Assembly: GCF_012927485.1 (NCBI RefSeq) | Contig: NZ_JABBPC010000012.1 | Location: forward strand, 310,001 to 374,000 | From: Polaromonas sp. | GTDB taxonomy: Bacteria; Pseudomonadota; Gammaproteobacteria; Burkholderiales; Burkholderiaceae_C | DNA: 64,000 bases | Direction: 5' to 3' | Shown: positions 55,156 to 63,543 of the stretch, piece after piece | Numbering within the stretch: position 1 is the stretch's first letter | Layout: each line of letters starts with the position of its first letter | Program-made: the position numbers and the translations under genes | Notes under the pieces: model-generated | Seen by the model: only the letters and a program-made list of their open reading frames with translations | Told to the model about the DNA's origin: nothing | Databases searched by the model: none

Positions 55156-56001
55156 TCAGCGAAATTTTTGCAGTTCCGGATCGTCTATTTTCTGCTCGGG
55201 CAGTCCAATCATGTTGGGAATTTCCGATAAGCGCGGCATGCCTCCCTTGACTTGAATTTTTCCGTCGCGATCTTTCCACACGATTCCCGGCGTACCACTG
55301 ATCGAAAATTTTTCCATCAATTCCCCGTTCTTGCGAATTTTCTCCGTAAGCTCAGGTTGCAACGCCATGCGGGGACCGGGCGTCGGTGGTGCACCCGGAC
55401 GATACTGCGCCTGCATGGTGCGAAATGCGGCAGTCTTGTCTTTCGCCGCCATGATGGCAGCGGCTTTTGGCAAGCTGGTTTCGCCCAGCACGGCGACCGG
55501 AATCCACCGCACCTGCAAGCCGGCTTTTTCATAGGGCTGCAATGCCTTCCACGTGAAATGGCAGAACGGACAGTTGGCGTCGAAAAAAACATAAAGAACG
55601 CTTTTTGGATTTTTGAGCGTCCCCTCCACCACGTGGTCCGCGCGCTCCAATTCCGTAAAGCTTGCCGAATAGTTGGGCGGCGGGACGAACTGGCTTGCAT
55701 ACTGGGCATTAAGCGGTTTGCCATTCTCATCGATCAACTCACCTACCAGCATCGTTTTACCGTCAGGGGTCGTATAGACAATTGACGACTGGCCTCCCTG
55801 CGACAGCACCCAGCCGGTCAGGGAAGAAACGGCGGGAAAGGTTTTGACCACTTTAATGCCCCGTGCTACCGCACCTTGAATCTGTTTTGGGTAGTCTGCC
55901 GCGCGAGCGGCGTTGTGGGCACCCGAAAGCGCCAAGCCAAGCAAAACGGAGGCTGCGAGTCGCCCGAAGAATGGGAGGGGATAAGGGGGTAAGTTGCGCA
56001 T
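55156..56001 (-). CDS. dsbG: Periplasmic thiol:disulfide interchange protein DsbG-like
   Basis: A 281-residue secreted DsbC/DsbG-family protein. A signal peptide (about 1-35, ending AARA) is followed by the N-terminal dimerisation region. The thioredoxin domain has the redox motif CPFC (Cys144, Cys147) and a cis-Pro in SGTPGIVWKD. An Ala/Gly-Pro-rich loop around residues 200-215 is an insertion. It is 105 bases after the TlpA-like gene and probably receives electrons from the DsbD encoded two genes upstream. Confidence 0.88.
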   Translation of the reverse strand: MRNLPPYPLPFFGRLAASVLLGLALSGAHNAARAADYPKQIQGAVARGIKVVKTFPAVSSLTGWVLSQGGQSSIVYTTPDGKTMLVGELIDENGKPLNAQYASQFVPPPNYSASFTELERADHVVEGTLKNPKSVLYVFFDANCPFCHFTWKALQPYEKAGLQVRWIPVAVLGETSLPKAAAIMAAKDKTAAFRTMQAQYRPGAPPTPGPRMALQPELTEKIRKNGELMEKFSISGTPGIVWKDRDGKIQVKGGMPRLSEIPNMIGLPEQKIDDPELQKFR

Positions 56002-56106
56002 GGCTTTCTATTTTGAGTTGTCAAAAAAAGGACTGGTTAAAACTAGTTCTGAGCCGCGTGGAAAACAAAGCCGCCACCAGGCGAAGGTTTTTAAATTACC
56101 AAGGGG

Positions 56107-56943
56107 CTACTTGTCGAACGAGGGAATCGGGGAGACGCGCAGCTGCCTTAATTTACTGGCCAGCGAAGCAGCCGATAGCTCGCCTAAATGGACATCGACC
56201 AATCGTCCGCCAGCGTCATAGAACAGCGTGGTCGGCAAGGCCGTCGAACCGACCGCCTTGCCGAGCGCTGTGCCTGGGTCAAGCAGGACATTGGCAAGAT
56301 CAAGCCGACGGGCGGAAAGGAAGCTTTGGACTTTGACCGCGTCCTCACCCTGGTTGGCGAAGACGAATATCACATTAGTTTGCTGCTGCTGTGCGGTAGC
56401 GAGCACGGGCATCTCACGCTGGCAGGGAGGACACCAGCTGGCCCACAGGTTAACGACCATCGGCTTTCCAGCCGCCAGTCTCTGGAGTTCTGCCGGCTGG
56501 CCTGCAGGGGTCGTCAACAGCACCGTGGGGAGAGCCGGCCTTTCCTTTTCCGTCAGGCGTAACGCACCAAACATGCCGCCCCAGACAAACGCCCCGGCGG
56601 CCAGCCCGAGGACCAGCGGCTTGCGCAGTGCGGCATGGCGACCGCCGTGCCAGATCGCGATTAACAAGGCCGCGAGCACCCCGGCCCAAAGCGTGAACCC
56701 GCCATCACGGATATCGAGAACAGACCAGGGCGCAAGGCGATAAATGTCAAACCAAATAGCAACGAAGCCAATGCGGGCTACCAGCAACGCCCCGATCATC
56801 ATGTCGGACAGGACATTGCCTATGCCGCCCGTCTGCTGACGACGCCCGACCCAGTGGCCGATCCCGAGTGCGACCAGCAGCGCCACCGCCACCAGCAGCT
56901 GCTGGATCGACACCGGGAAAGGCCCTAGATTAACCGTCAGCAT
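56107..56943 (-). CDS. Membrane-anchored TlpA-type thiol reductase with Lgt-like N-terminus
   Basis: A 278-residue protein. About four membrane helices occupy residues 10-130 and recall a truncated prolipoprotein diacylglyceryl transferase (Lgt)-like membrane domain, including ARIGFVAIWFDIYR. The periplasmic TlpA/ResA-like domain has WCPPC (Cys171, Cys174) and the cis-Pro in ALPTTLFYD. It starts 2 bases after the dsbD stop and is very likely in one operon with it. It probably passes electrons from DsbD to periplasmic disulfides, for example in cytochrome c maturation or sulfur metabolism. Confidence 0.85.
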   Translation of the reverse strand: MLTVNLGPFPVSIQQLLVAVALLVALGIGHWVGRRQQTGGIGNVLSDMMIGALLVARIGFVAIWFDIYRLAPWSVLDIRDGGFTLWAGVLAALLIAIWHGGRHAALRKPLVLGLAAGAFVWGGMFGALRLTEKERPALPTVLLTTPAGQPAELQRLAAGKPMVVNLWASWCPPCQREMPVLATAQQQQTNVIFVFANQGEDAVKVQSFLSARRLDLANVLLDPGTALGKAVGSTALPTTLFYDAGGRLVDVHLGELSAASLASKLRQLRVSPIPSFDK

Positions 56944-56945
56944 GG

Positions 56946-58733
56946 TCAGTTGCCCTGCCTTGCGCGCAGCAGGCGGGCAAGAAATTCATCGGCATTGAGT
57001 TCGCCGATGACGCGCTCCGCACGGCGTTCCTGGCCATCGGGGCCAATCAGCAGCAGGGTCGGTGGACCGAGAATTTGGTGGACGCTCATTAGCGCCCGAT
57101 TGTCCGCATTAGCAGCCGTCACATCTGCGCGCAACAACTGCGTGGTGGCCAGCGCCTGCTGAACCCGCGGGTTGGCGAACACCTCGCGCTCGATCGCTTT
57201 ACACGAGACGCACCAGTCCGCGTAGTAATCCACCAGCGTCCACTGGCCGCGTTGGCCCGCCTCGGCGACACGCGCGTCAAGCGCTTGCTGTGTCTTGACC
57301 GATGCGAATCGGTCCATGAAGGGCTGGGCCACAACGGTCTGGGCCGGCGCCTCTTTTCCCGCAAGAAAGGCCAGCGGCTTCAAGGGATCCTGTGCGCCGC
57401 CGGCTGCGCCTATCACCATGGCCCCACCCCACAGTCCAAGCAGCAGCGCCAGATAGCGCGGCAGCGAACGCCCGACGCCGATATCTACGTTCTTTGCCCA
57501 TGCCAGCAGGCTGACTGCGATGGCCAGCAGCCAGGCGCCCCACAGGCCCAGCGCCAGAGCGGGCCGCAGCAGCCGTGCCAGAAACAGAATCGCGGTGGCG
57601 AGCAGCATAAATCCAAACAAGACCTTGATCCGGTTCATCCATCGGCCAGGGCGGGGTAACAGCCGCGCGCCAAGTGTTCCTACCAACAGCAGCGGCAGCC
57701 CCATGCCCAGCCCCATGGACAAAAGCACCAGGGCGCCGGTCAGTACATCGCCGGTCTGGCCGATGTAGAGCAGCGCGCCGGCCAACGGTGCGGTCATGCA
57801 GGGACCCACCAGCAACGCCGATAGCACGCCCATCGCAGCAGCGCCTGCCAAGCTGCCGCCGCGCTGGCCCTGGCTTACCCGGTTCAGGCGGTTGTTCAGC
57901 ACAGCAGGCAATCGCAGTTCGTAAAATCCGAACATCGCCAGCGCCAGCGCGACAAAAATAAGACCGAAGCCGGCGAGCACCCACGCGTTCTGCAGCATCG
58001 CCTGCAAATTCGCGCCGGCCAGCGCGGCGCTGGCGCCGAGCACGGCGTAGGTTAAGGCCATAGGCAGTACAAAGGCCAGCGAGAGGACAAAACCGCGCTT
58101 GGGGCTGGCCTCACTCCCCGCAATCAGACTGGAGAGAATGGGCACCATCGGCAGTACGCAGGGGGTAAAAGTCATAAGTAGCCCCAAGCCGAAGAACACG
58201 GTCAGCATCCACGCCAGATTGCCGCGTGACAGACGCCTGGCCAGGCTCTGGTCGTCGCCAAGCAAGCGGCTGCCGGGCTGATTGATGGCAACCGTGGACG
58301 CGCCGGCTGCACCGCTAGCGGTTTCGGCGATATCGGCCACCCTCACTCGCAGAGTTTGCGGCGGGTAGCACAGGCCCGCTTCGGCGCAGCCTTGCCAGCC
58401 GACTTGAAGTGCCTGAGCATCTGACGTTTTGACCAAAACATTCAGACGATCGTGATAGACCTCGGTGTCGCCAAAAGACTCGTCCGTCTTGAGCGTACCG
58501 GCGGGTAACGTGACAGCGGGCACGCTGCCGGCCGGTTCACCGTCGATTTTTATCTGCTTGCGATAGAGGTAATAGCCCTCGCTGATGTTCCAGTTCAGAC
58601 GCACCTGACCGCCGCCCTCGTTGCTGACAGTCAGCCGGAAGGCCTGTTCCGGCCGGAGGAAATCATTTTGGGCGCGCGCCGGCAGCACGCCTAGCATGGC
58701 AAGCACCAGAATCGACCATAACAAACGCAACAT
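56946..58733 (-). CDS. dsbD: Thiol:disulfide interchange protein DsbD
   Basis: Three-domain inner-membrane protein of 595 residues carrying electrons from cytoplasmic thioredoxin to the periplasm. After a signal peptide, the N-terminal domain has Cys116 and Cys122 (GCAEAGLC). The membrane domain has Cys192 in FTPCVLP and Cys312 in GPCMTAP. The C-terminal thioredoxin domain has WCVSCK (Cys508, Cys511). The ATG at 58733 has GGAGG upstream. It heads the dsbD-tlpA-dsbG operon and is divergent from a two-component system that may regulate it. Confidence 0.95.
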   Translation of the reverse strand: MLRLLWSILVLAMLGVLPARAQNDFLRPEQAFRLTVSNEGGGQVRLNWNISEGYYLYRKQIKIDGEPAGSVPAVTLPAGTLKTDESFGDTEVYHDRLNVLVKTSDAQALQVGWQGCAEAGLCYPPQTLRVRVADIAETASGAAGASTVAINQPGSRLLGDDQSLARRLSRGNLAWMLTVFFGLGLLMTFTPCVLPMVPILSSLIAGSEASPKRGFVLSLAFVLPMALTYAVLGASAALAGANLQAMLQNAWVLAGFGLIFVALALAMFGFYELRLPAVLNNRLNRVSQGQRGGSLAGAAAMGVLSALLVGPCMTAPLAGALLYIGQTGDVLTGALVLLSMGLGMGLPLLLVGTLGARLLPRPGRWMNRIKVLFGFMLLATAILFLARLLRPALALGLWGAWLLAIAVSLLAWAKNVDIGVGRSLPRYLALLLGLWGGAMVIGAAGGAQDPLKPLAFLAGKEAPAQTVVAQPFMDRFASVKTQQALDARVAEAGQRGQWTLVDYYADWCVSCKAIEREVFANPRVQQALATTQLLRADVTAANADNRALMSVHQILGPPTLLLIGPDGQERRAERVIGELNADEFLARLLRARQGN

Positions 58734-58777
58734 GAGCGCCTCCGAATCAAGATAGACTCGCATTTTTGCGCGACCGG

Positions 58778-58803
58778 ATTAAGGCAACGTTAACAACTTT
58801 AAC
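58778..58803. promoter_or_regulatory. TTAA repeats, PmrA/QseB-type box between dsbD and the response regulator
   Basis: ATTAAG-N5-GTTAAC has the 11-base period of PmrA/QseB sites, and a third TTAAC follows 9 bases later. It lies 49 bases before the regulator ATG and 45 bases from the dsbD start, so it could control both. Autoregulation is inferred. Confidence 0.5.
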
Positions 58804-58851
58804 GATGCGACGCTCGATAGCGTAGCTACTTTTCCGCGCCAACGACAAACC

Positions 58852-59517
58852 ATGCGCGTACTACTGATAGAAGACGACGAACTCATTTCCCACGGCATCC
58901 TGGCCGGTCTGCGTGCGCACGGTCTGACGGTGGATGGCGTGGCGACGGCGACCCAGGCCGAGGCGGCGCTTTCGACAGTCCATTGCGATGTGGTGATTCT
59001 TGATCTTGGGCTGCCCGACGAAGATGGCATGACCCTTCTGCATCGCTTGCGGTCCAGCGGCATGGCGCTACCCGTGCTGGTACTGACAGCTCGCGACGCC
59101 GTGGAAGATCGCGTTGCAGGGCTGCGTGCCGGTGCGGACGACTATCTGCTCAAGCCCTTCGATCTGAATGAACTGGTCGCCCGTCTGCACGCGCTGCTGC
59201 GCCGTGCCGCCGGGCGCAGCGTGAATGTCATTGCGCAGGGCCCCCTGCGCCTCGATCCGGCGAGCGGGGAAGTCTTTTTGCAGGGTCGCGCCGTTGTATT
59301 GTCTCGACGCGAACTGGCCCTGCTGGCGGCACTGCTGCAAGCTCGGGGACGCATTCTGAGCGCCGACCAGCTCAAGGACAGCCTGTACGATTTTAGTGAG
59401 GAGATTGGCAGCAATGCACTCAATGTGCATATCCATCATCTGCGGCGCAAGCTGGGACCAGACATTGTTGAAACGATACGCGGCGTGGGCTACCGCTTCA
59501 ATTGGGTCGGCGCGTGA
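58852..59517 (+). CDS. OmpR-type response regulator (QseB/PmrA-like)
   Basis: A 221-residue two-component regulator. The receiver has EDDE at 7-10, the phospho-acceptor Asp51 in VILDLGLP and Lys101 in LKPF. The C-terminal winged helix contains LSRRELALLAALLQ and NALNVHIHHLRRKLG with the closing IRGVGYRF. It overlaps the kinase gene by GTGA and is divergent from dsbD. A repeat like a PmrA/QseB binding site lies upstream. Confidence 0.93.
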   Translation: MRVLLIEDDELISHGILAGLRAHGLTVDGVATATQAEAALSTVHCDVVILDLGLPDEDGMTLLHRLRSSGMALPVLVLTARDAVEDRVAGLRAGADDYLLKPFDLNELVARLHALLRRAAGRSVNVIAQGPLRLDPASGEVFLQGRAVVLSRRELALLAALLQARGRILSADQLKDSLYDFSEEIGSNALNVHIHHLRRKLGPDIVETIRGVGYRFNWVGA

Positions 59518-60869
59518 GTCTACGACTACGGCTACTGTTGATGATTGGCATATCGCTGAGTCTGCTGTGGGGCGGCATAGCACTCTGGATGCTCCGTGAT
59601 CTGGACAAGGAGATGCACCGCACCCTGGACCAGCGCCTTGCGATGTCGGCGCAAATGGTGGCGGGACTAATGTCGCAGAACCCTGCCGCGTGGGATGGCC
59701 GCACAGGAAAATCGGGCGCATCGATGTTGGGCCTTGCGGCAGCCGCTAAAGGATTGGCTTGCCAGGTTTCGTTACGCGGTGAGGTCATCGCGCGCACCCC
59801 AGGTGCTGCACCCGAGGCGGTGGCGGCATTCGGCCCCGGTTTTGCCGAGCGCGAATTTAGGGGAGAACGCTGGCGCAGCTACACCGTTGAAGCGCACGGT
59901 TTCCGCGTCACCACGGCTGACCGTCTGACCGAACGGAACACGCTGCTACGCAATGTCATGGAAGCCGCTGTCGTTCCCTTTGTAGTCGCCATGATCGGCA
60001 GCTTGATAGCACTTTGGTTTGGCGTGAAGAAGGGTTTGCTGCCACTGGAACGCCTGCGCCAGGCGTTGGCCAGCCGGGCACCGGATACGCTGACGCCCCT
60101 TCCCGCCGCCCCGATGTCCCGTGATTTGCTGCCACTGGTCACGACCCTGAACCAGGTTTTGGAGCAGATGAGTGGCACCCTCCGCCGCGAACGTCGCTTC
60201 ACCAGCGATGCCGCTCATGAGTTGCGCACGCCGCTCACCGCCATCAAGACCCACCTGCAGGTCGCGCGCATCACGCGTGGTGCGGAGGCGGCACAGGCCC
60301 TGGAATACGCACAGGAAGGGGTGGCACGATTGCAACACACGCTGACGCAACTGCTCACACTGTCGCAGGTAGAAGGTCCGTTTTCCTGGAACGACGGACG
60401 TGTCGCTTATGCCGATGAAGTGGCGCGTTTGGCGATCCGCGATGCGGCGCCCGAGGCCCACCAGCAGGTCGTTTTCGACAACCAGGGCTGCTCGGCTGAA
60501 CTCGCGCTGCCCCAAGCGCTGGCAGTCACCGCGTTGCGTAACCTGCTTGACAATGCCATCCGTCACTCGCCGTCAGAAAATAGTGTGCGACTGGAACTCC
60601 AGCCCTTGAAGAACGCCATCTGTTTCCGGGTATGCGACAGTGGGCCAGGACTCAGCGCCGAGGAGTTAACGCTGGCGACGCAACGCTTCTGGCGGCGCGG
60701 CCCCGGTCGCGGTACCGGGCTGGGACTGTCTATCGTTGCTGCCATCACCGAGCGCTTTGGTGGCGCGCTCGAACTGGCGCAGCGCCCAGACGGCGGGCTG
60801 GAAGCAAAATTGACGCTTCCAACAGTGAAAGACGCTCGCTCGGTCGGTGCAGCGCCCAATTCTCTTTGA
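59514..60869 (+). CDS. Sensor histidine kinase (QseC-like)
   Basis: A 451-residue inner-membrane kinase. TM1 is about 8-27 and TM2 about 152-172, framing a short periplasmic domain of some 120 residues. The HisKA domain has His235 in SDAAHELRTPL. The ATPase domain has NLLDNAIRHS, DSGPGLS and GRGTGLGLSIV. GTG at 59514 is chosen because it overlaps the regulator's TGA in GTGA; a TTG four codons upstream also opens the frame. Signal unknown; divergent Dsb genes and downstream sulfur genes hint at redox or sulfur stimuli. Confidence 0.92.
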   Translation: MSLRLRLLLMIGISLSLLWGGIALWMLRDLDKEMHRTLDQRLAMSAQMVAGLMSQNPAAWDGRTGKSGASMLGLAAAAKGLACQVSLRGEVIARTPGAAPEAVAAFGPGFAEREFRGERWRSYTVEAHGFRVTTADRLTERNTLLRNVMEAAVVPFVVAMIGSLIALWFGVKKGLLPLERLRQALASRAPDTLTPLPAAPMSRDLLPLVTTLNQVLEQMSGTLRRERRFTSDAAHELRTPLTAIKTHLQVARITRGAEAAQALEYAQEGVARLQHTLTQLLTLSQVEGPFSWNDGRVAYADEVARLAIRDAAPEAHQQVVFDNQGCSAELALPQALAVTALRNLLDNAIRHSPSENSVRLELQPLKNAICFRVCDSGPGLSAEELTLATQRFWRRGPGRGTGLGLSIVAAITERFGGALELAQRPDGGLEAKLTLPTVKDARSVGAAPNSL

Positions 60870-61520
60870 CCCCGCTAGGTCGCGCGAAAAGCGCTTGAAG
60901 CCGGTTGGATGTCCCTGCCGCGGATACCAGGCAGTGGTACCAGACGGATCGCCCCGCGACGTGTAGATGCAATTTGGAAATCGTGGCTTGCACGCGCTAA
61001 AAATTCACGCCTTCGGAAAACGCGGCACTGTCTTACACTCAAGTCAAGAGGCGCGGATCATGCTGATTGCAACGTCGATCTGACGCAAGACAATGAATTC
61101 CTGAACCCTCCGCTATCCGAAACTAACCAAGTGATCCACCTTCTAAAGCTTCTTTCAATCTTCGCCGCTGCAACACGGGTTTGGGCGCACGCGCTCTATC
61201 TGCGGCCGGTCGCCATCCTCGTTCGTCCTGGCAACCCCAGGGGCATACGCGGCTTTCGCGACTTGCTGGTACCCGGGGTGAAAGTGCTGACCGCAAAGTG
61301 GGGTTGGAACGCGCGTTGACGGGCGCACCAGACCGCCATGATCCGGATCGAAAATTCCGCAGCGCAGGGGCCAAACCCATTTCGGAATACTGCCTTCCGC
61401 TTTCGGTCCGCTTGTCAGGCAAAGGGGAAATGGCAGCTCCGCCCTGCCGGGGACAGGACCTGGACGGTAAAGCCTGGCGCCCACTTCGCAGCGCTCAAGC
61501 AAGTTAAAGCGTTGTATGGA
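60870..61520. other. Stretch between the kinase and tsdB with decayed coding sequence
   Basis: No intact gene. A short plus-strand segment near 61194-61289 resembles a solute-binding protein fragment and is listed separately. The rest shows no recognisable product. The promoter for tsdBA presumably lies in the right part. Confidence 0.5.
61194..61289 (+). pseudogene. Fragment of an AcfC-like periplasmic solute-binding protein
   Basis: The plus-strand translation reads LYLRPVAILVRPGNPRGIRG followed by FRDLLVPGVKVL. This matches the internal region of AcfC/molybdate-type binding proteins (pattern RP-x-x-LVR-x-GNP-x-x-I-x-x-F-x-DL-x-x-PG-x-KV). No start, signal peptide or C-terminal ligand domain is found around it, so it is a remnant. 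Confidence 0.5.
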
Positions 61521-62177
61521 ATGCCCTTGCAGGTCCTGTTCGCTTGCCTGGCTATGCTGACTGGATCGGTCTGCGCACAGAGCGGTGAAAAGATTGCCAA
61601 GGCTGGCAATGCGGCTGGCGCACCGGCCTGCGTGACGTGCCACGGCCCCAGCGGGCAAGGTCAATCGACAACGGGGTTTCCGCGCCTGGCAGGTATGAAT
61701 GCCGGCTACTTGGTGCGGCAGCTGCAAAACTTTCAGGACGGGGCGCGCGTGAACCCGATCATGGGGCCGGTCGCCAAGCTGCTCAGCGCAGCCGACCGAC
61801 AGGCCTTGGCCACGTACTACGCTGGGCTGCCGGCGATTGACGCGGCGGTCAGCCCGGCGGCGACAGCCACGACGGTTGCCAGCGGCGAAACGTTCGCCCA
61901 AAACGGCAACTGGAGTAAAGGCTTACCGGCCTGTGCGCAATGCCACGGCACCAAGGGCCTCGGAGTCGGCGCGACCTTTCCGAAGATCGCGGGCCAATCG
62001 TCGCTCTACCTCTCGAATCAGTTACTGGCGTGGCAGGCCGGTACGCGCAAAAACGACCCGATGGGGCTGATGCACGGGATTGCACTCAAGTTGTCCGCTT
62101 CGGACGTCAGCGCAGTCGCCGCTTACTACGCCACGCTGTCTAGCGTCGCCGACAAGCCGCGGAGCGCAAACCCATGA
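61521..62177 (+). CDS. tsdB: Diheme cytochrome c (TsdB-like, cytochrome c4 type)
   Basis: Periplasmic electron carrier of 218 residues. A signal peptide (about 1-19, ending VCAQ) is followed by two c-type heme sites: CVTCH (37-41) and CAQCH (138-142). Each is followed by a Gly-rich loop (GPSGQGQS, GTKGLGVG) and a later Met ligand segment (NPIMGP, DPMGLMHG). The two-domain layout is that of cytochrome c4. It overlaps the TsdA gene by ATGA, so it is the likely electron acceptor TsdB. The ATG at 61521 is chosen for the signal peptide; the open frame extends upstream. Confidence 0.82.
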   Translation: MPLQVLFACLAMLTGSVCAQSGEKIAKAGNAAGAPACVTCHGPSGQGQSTTGFPRLAGMNAGYLVRQLQNFQDGARVNPIMGPVAKLLSAADRQALATYYAGLPAIDAAVSPAATATTVASGETFAQNGNWSKGLPACAQCHGTKGLGVGATFPKIAGQSSLYLSNQLLAWQAGTRKNDPMGLMHGIALKLSASDVSAVAAYYATLSSVADKPRSANP

Positions 62178-63193
62178 AGCTCGTCTTCTCCGTTTCAGCC
62201 GCCGTATTGATCTTCGGCCTGGCGGGCTCGAGCGCCGTTCTTGCCGCGCGCGACGAGCCTCGCGAGGGCGCTCAAGCAATGGCACCGGCGGCACCGGCAA
62301 GCGCGGTGCCGCCGGTTGCGGTAGCCCCGGTCGAAGCACCCCGGCCTGCAGCAAGCACGCCAACGCGAGCCTTTGCACCGCCTCCCGACAGTGCGATTCC
62401 CAACAACGAATTCGGCAAGGAAGTGAAGCTCGGGCAGGCCATCTTCAACGGCACCAGCCCGCTTGCGGCGGCCTTTGTCGGTAACTCGCTTCGTTGTGCG
62501 AGTTGCCACCTTGACGCGGGAAGGCTGGCGAACTCCGCACCTTTGTGGGGAGGCTACGTTCAGTACCCGGCCTACCGCAGCAAGGACGGCCATGTGAACA
62601 CGTTCGCCGAACGCATCCAGGGCTGTTTTCGCTACAGCATGAATGGCACGGCACCGCCGCTCGGTCACAAAGTGCTGGTCGCGCTCGAGTCGTATGCCTT
62701 TTTCTTGGCCAAAAGCGCGCCAGTCGGCACCTCGCTTCCCGGGCGCGGGTATCCCACCCCGGCAAAGCCGGCATTGGCCATGGACTTCACACGCGGCGCG
62801 CTGGTTTTCCAGCAGAAATGTTCGTTGTGTCACGGCGCCGATGGGCAAGGTCAGACAGCGAACGGCGCGGTGGTGTTTCCGCCGCTGTGGGGGCCGAAGT
62901 CGTTCAATTGGGGGGCGGGCATGGGCTCGATCAAAAACGCGGCCGGCTTCATCAAGGCGAACATGCCGCTGAGCCAGGGCAACACGCTGACCAATCAGCA
63001 AGCATGGGATGTGGCGGCGTTCATAGACAGTCAGGAGCGTCCTCAGGACCCCCGATTCCAGGGCTCCATCGCCGAAACGCGAAAGAAATTTCACGACTCG
63101 CCCGACGACATGTATGGGCAAACCGTCCATGGACAGACGTTGGGCAAGGGCTCGGCGCCGCCGATCAAGACGCGCAATCGGTCAACGCCGTGA
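62174..63193 (+). CDS. tsdA: Thiosulfate dehydrogenase TsdA-like diheme cytochrome c
   Basis: A 339-residue periplasmic diheme enzyme that joins two thiosulfates to tetrathionate. A signal peptide (about 1-25) and a Pro/Ala-rich linker (about 30-70) precede the catalytic domain. Heme 1 is at CASCH (108-112). Cys151 in IQGCFRYSMNG corresponds to the unusual axial Cys ligand of TsdA. Heme 2 is at CSLCH (216-220). The region NSLRCASCH...APLWGGYVQYPAYR is typical of the family. It overlaps the tsdB gene, and a persulfide dioxygenase gene follows. Confidence 0.88.
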   Translation: MKLVFSVSAAVLIFGLAGSSAVLAARDEPREGAQAMAPAAPASAVPPVAVAPVEAPRPAASTPTRAFAPPPDSAIPNNEFGKEVKLGQAIFNGTSPLAAAFVGNSLRCASCHLDAGRLANSAPLWGGYVQYPAYRSKDGHVNTFAERIQGCFRYSMNGTAPPLGHKVLVALESYAFFLAKSAPVGTSLPGRGYPTPAKPALAMDFTRGALVFQQKCSLCHGADGQGQTANGAVVFPPLWGPKSFNWGAGMGSIKNAAGFIKANMPLSQGNTLTNQQAWDVAAFIDSQERPQDPRFQGSIAETRKKFHDSPDDMYGQTVHGQTLGKGSAPPIKTRNRSTP

Positions 63194-63543
63194 ACGCTTA
63201 TGCAGCACCCGTTTGGATCGGATATTTCATGCTGCGGAGTTGCTAAAAATTACCGTTGGGTCAAAACGGGCCTGACCGTCAGACTGTCGCGCACCGGTCG
63301 GGAAAAGAAGGTTTTCCCTACCAAGGCAACTAAGAATGGCGGCTGCGATTCCATGGAAACAGCGATACCAAGTGCGCCATCGCACAGTACCCCACTCAGT
63401 TCTTCGCAGTTGATTGCAAACCTACGCGGTCGCCTTTTATTTTTGTCCTGCGAGCCTTATTTGCCGAACCTGCCGCCGCGTCCCGGATCTGGTCTGGACC
63501 CGCTACTGCTATATTAATTGTTAACGCTCTACAGGAACTCTCC
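63194..63543. other. Intergenic stretch upstream of the persulfide dioxygenase gene
   Basis: No supported gene; a plus-strand open frame (63200-63517) lacks family features. A possible -10 element TATATT lies near 63510, about 30 bases before the next start, with AGGAA just upstream of that start. No -35 could be fixed. Confidence 0.45.

Noticed and set aside
63200..63517. Plus-strand 105-codon frame before the persulfide dioxygenase
   Set aside because: Low-complexity composition, no start signal and no domain; it also ends close to a likely promoter.
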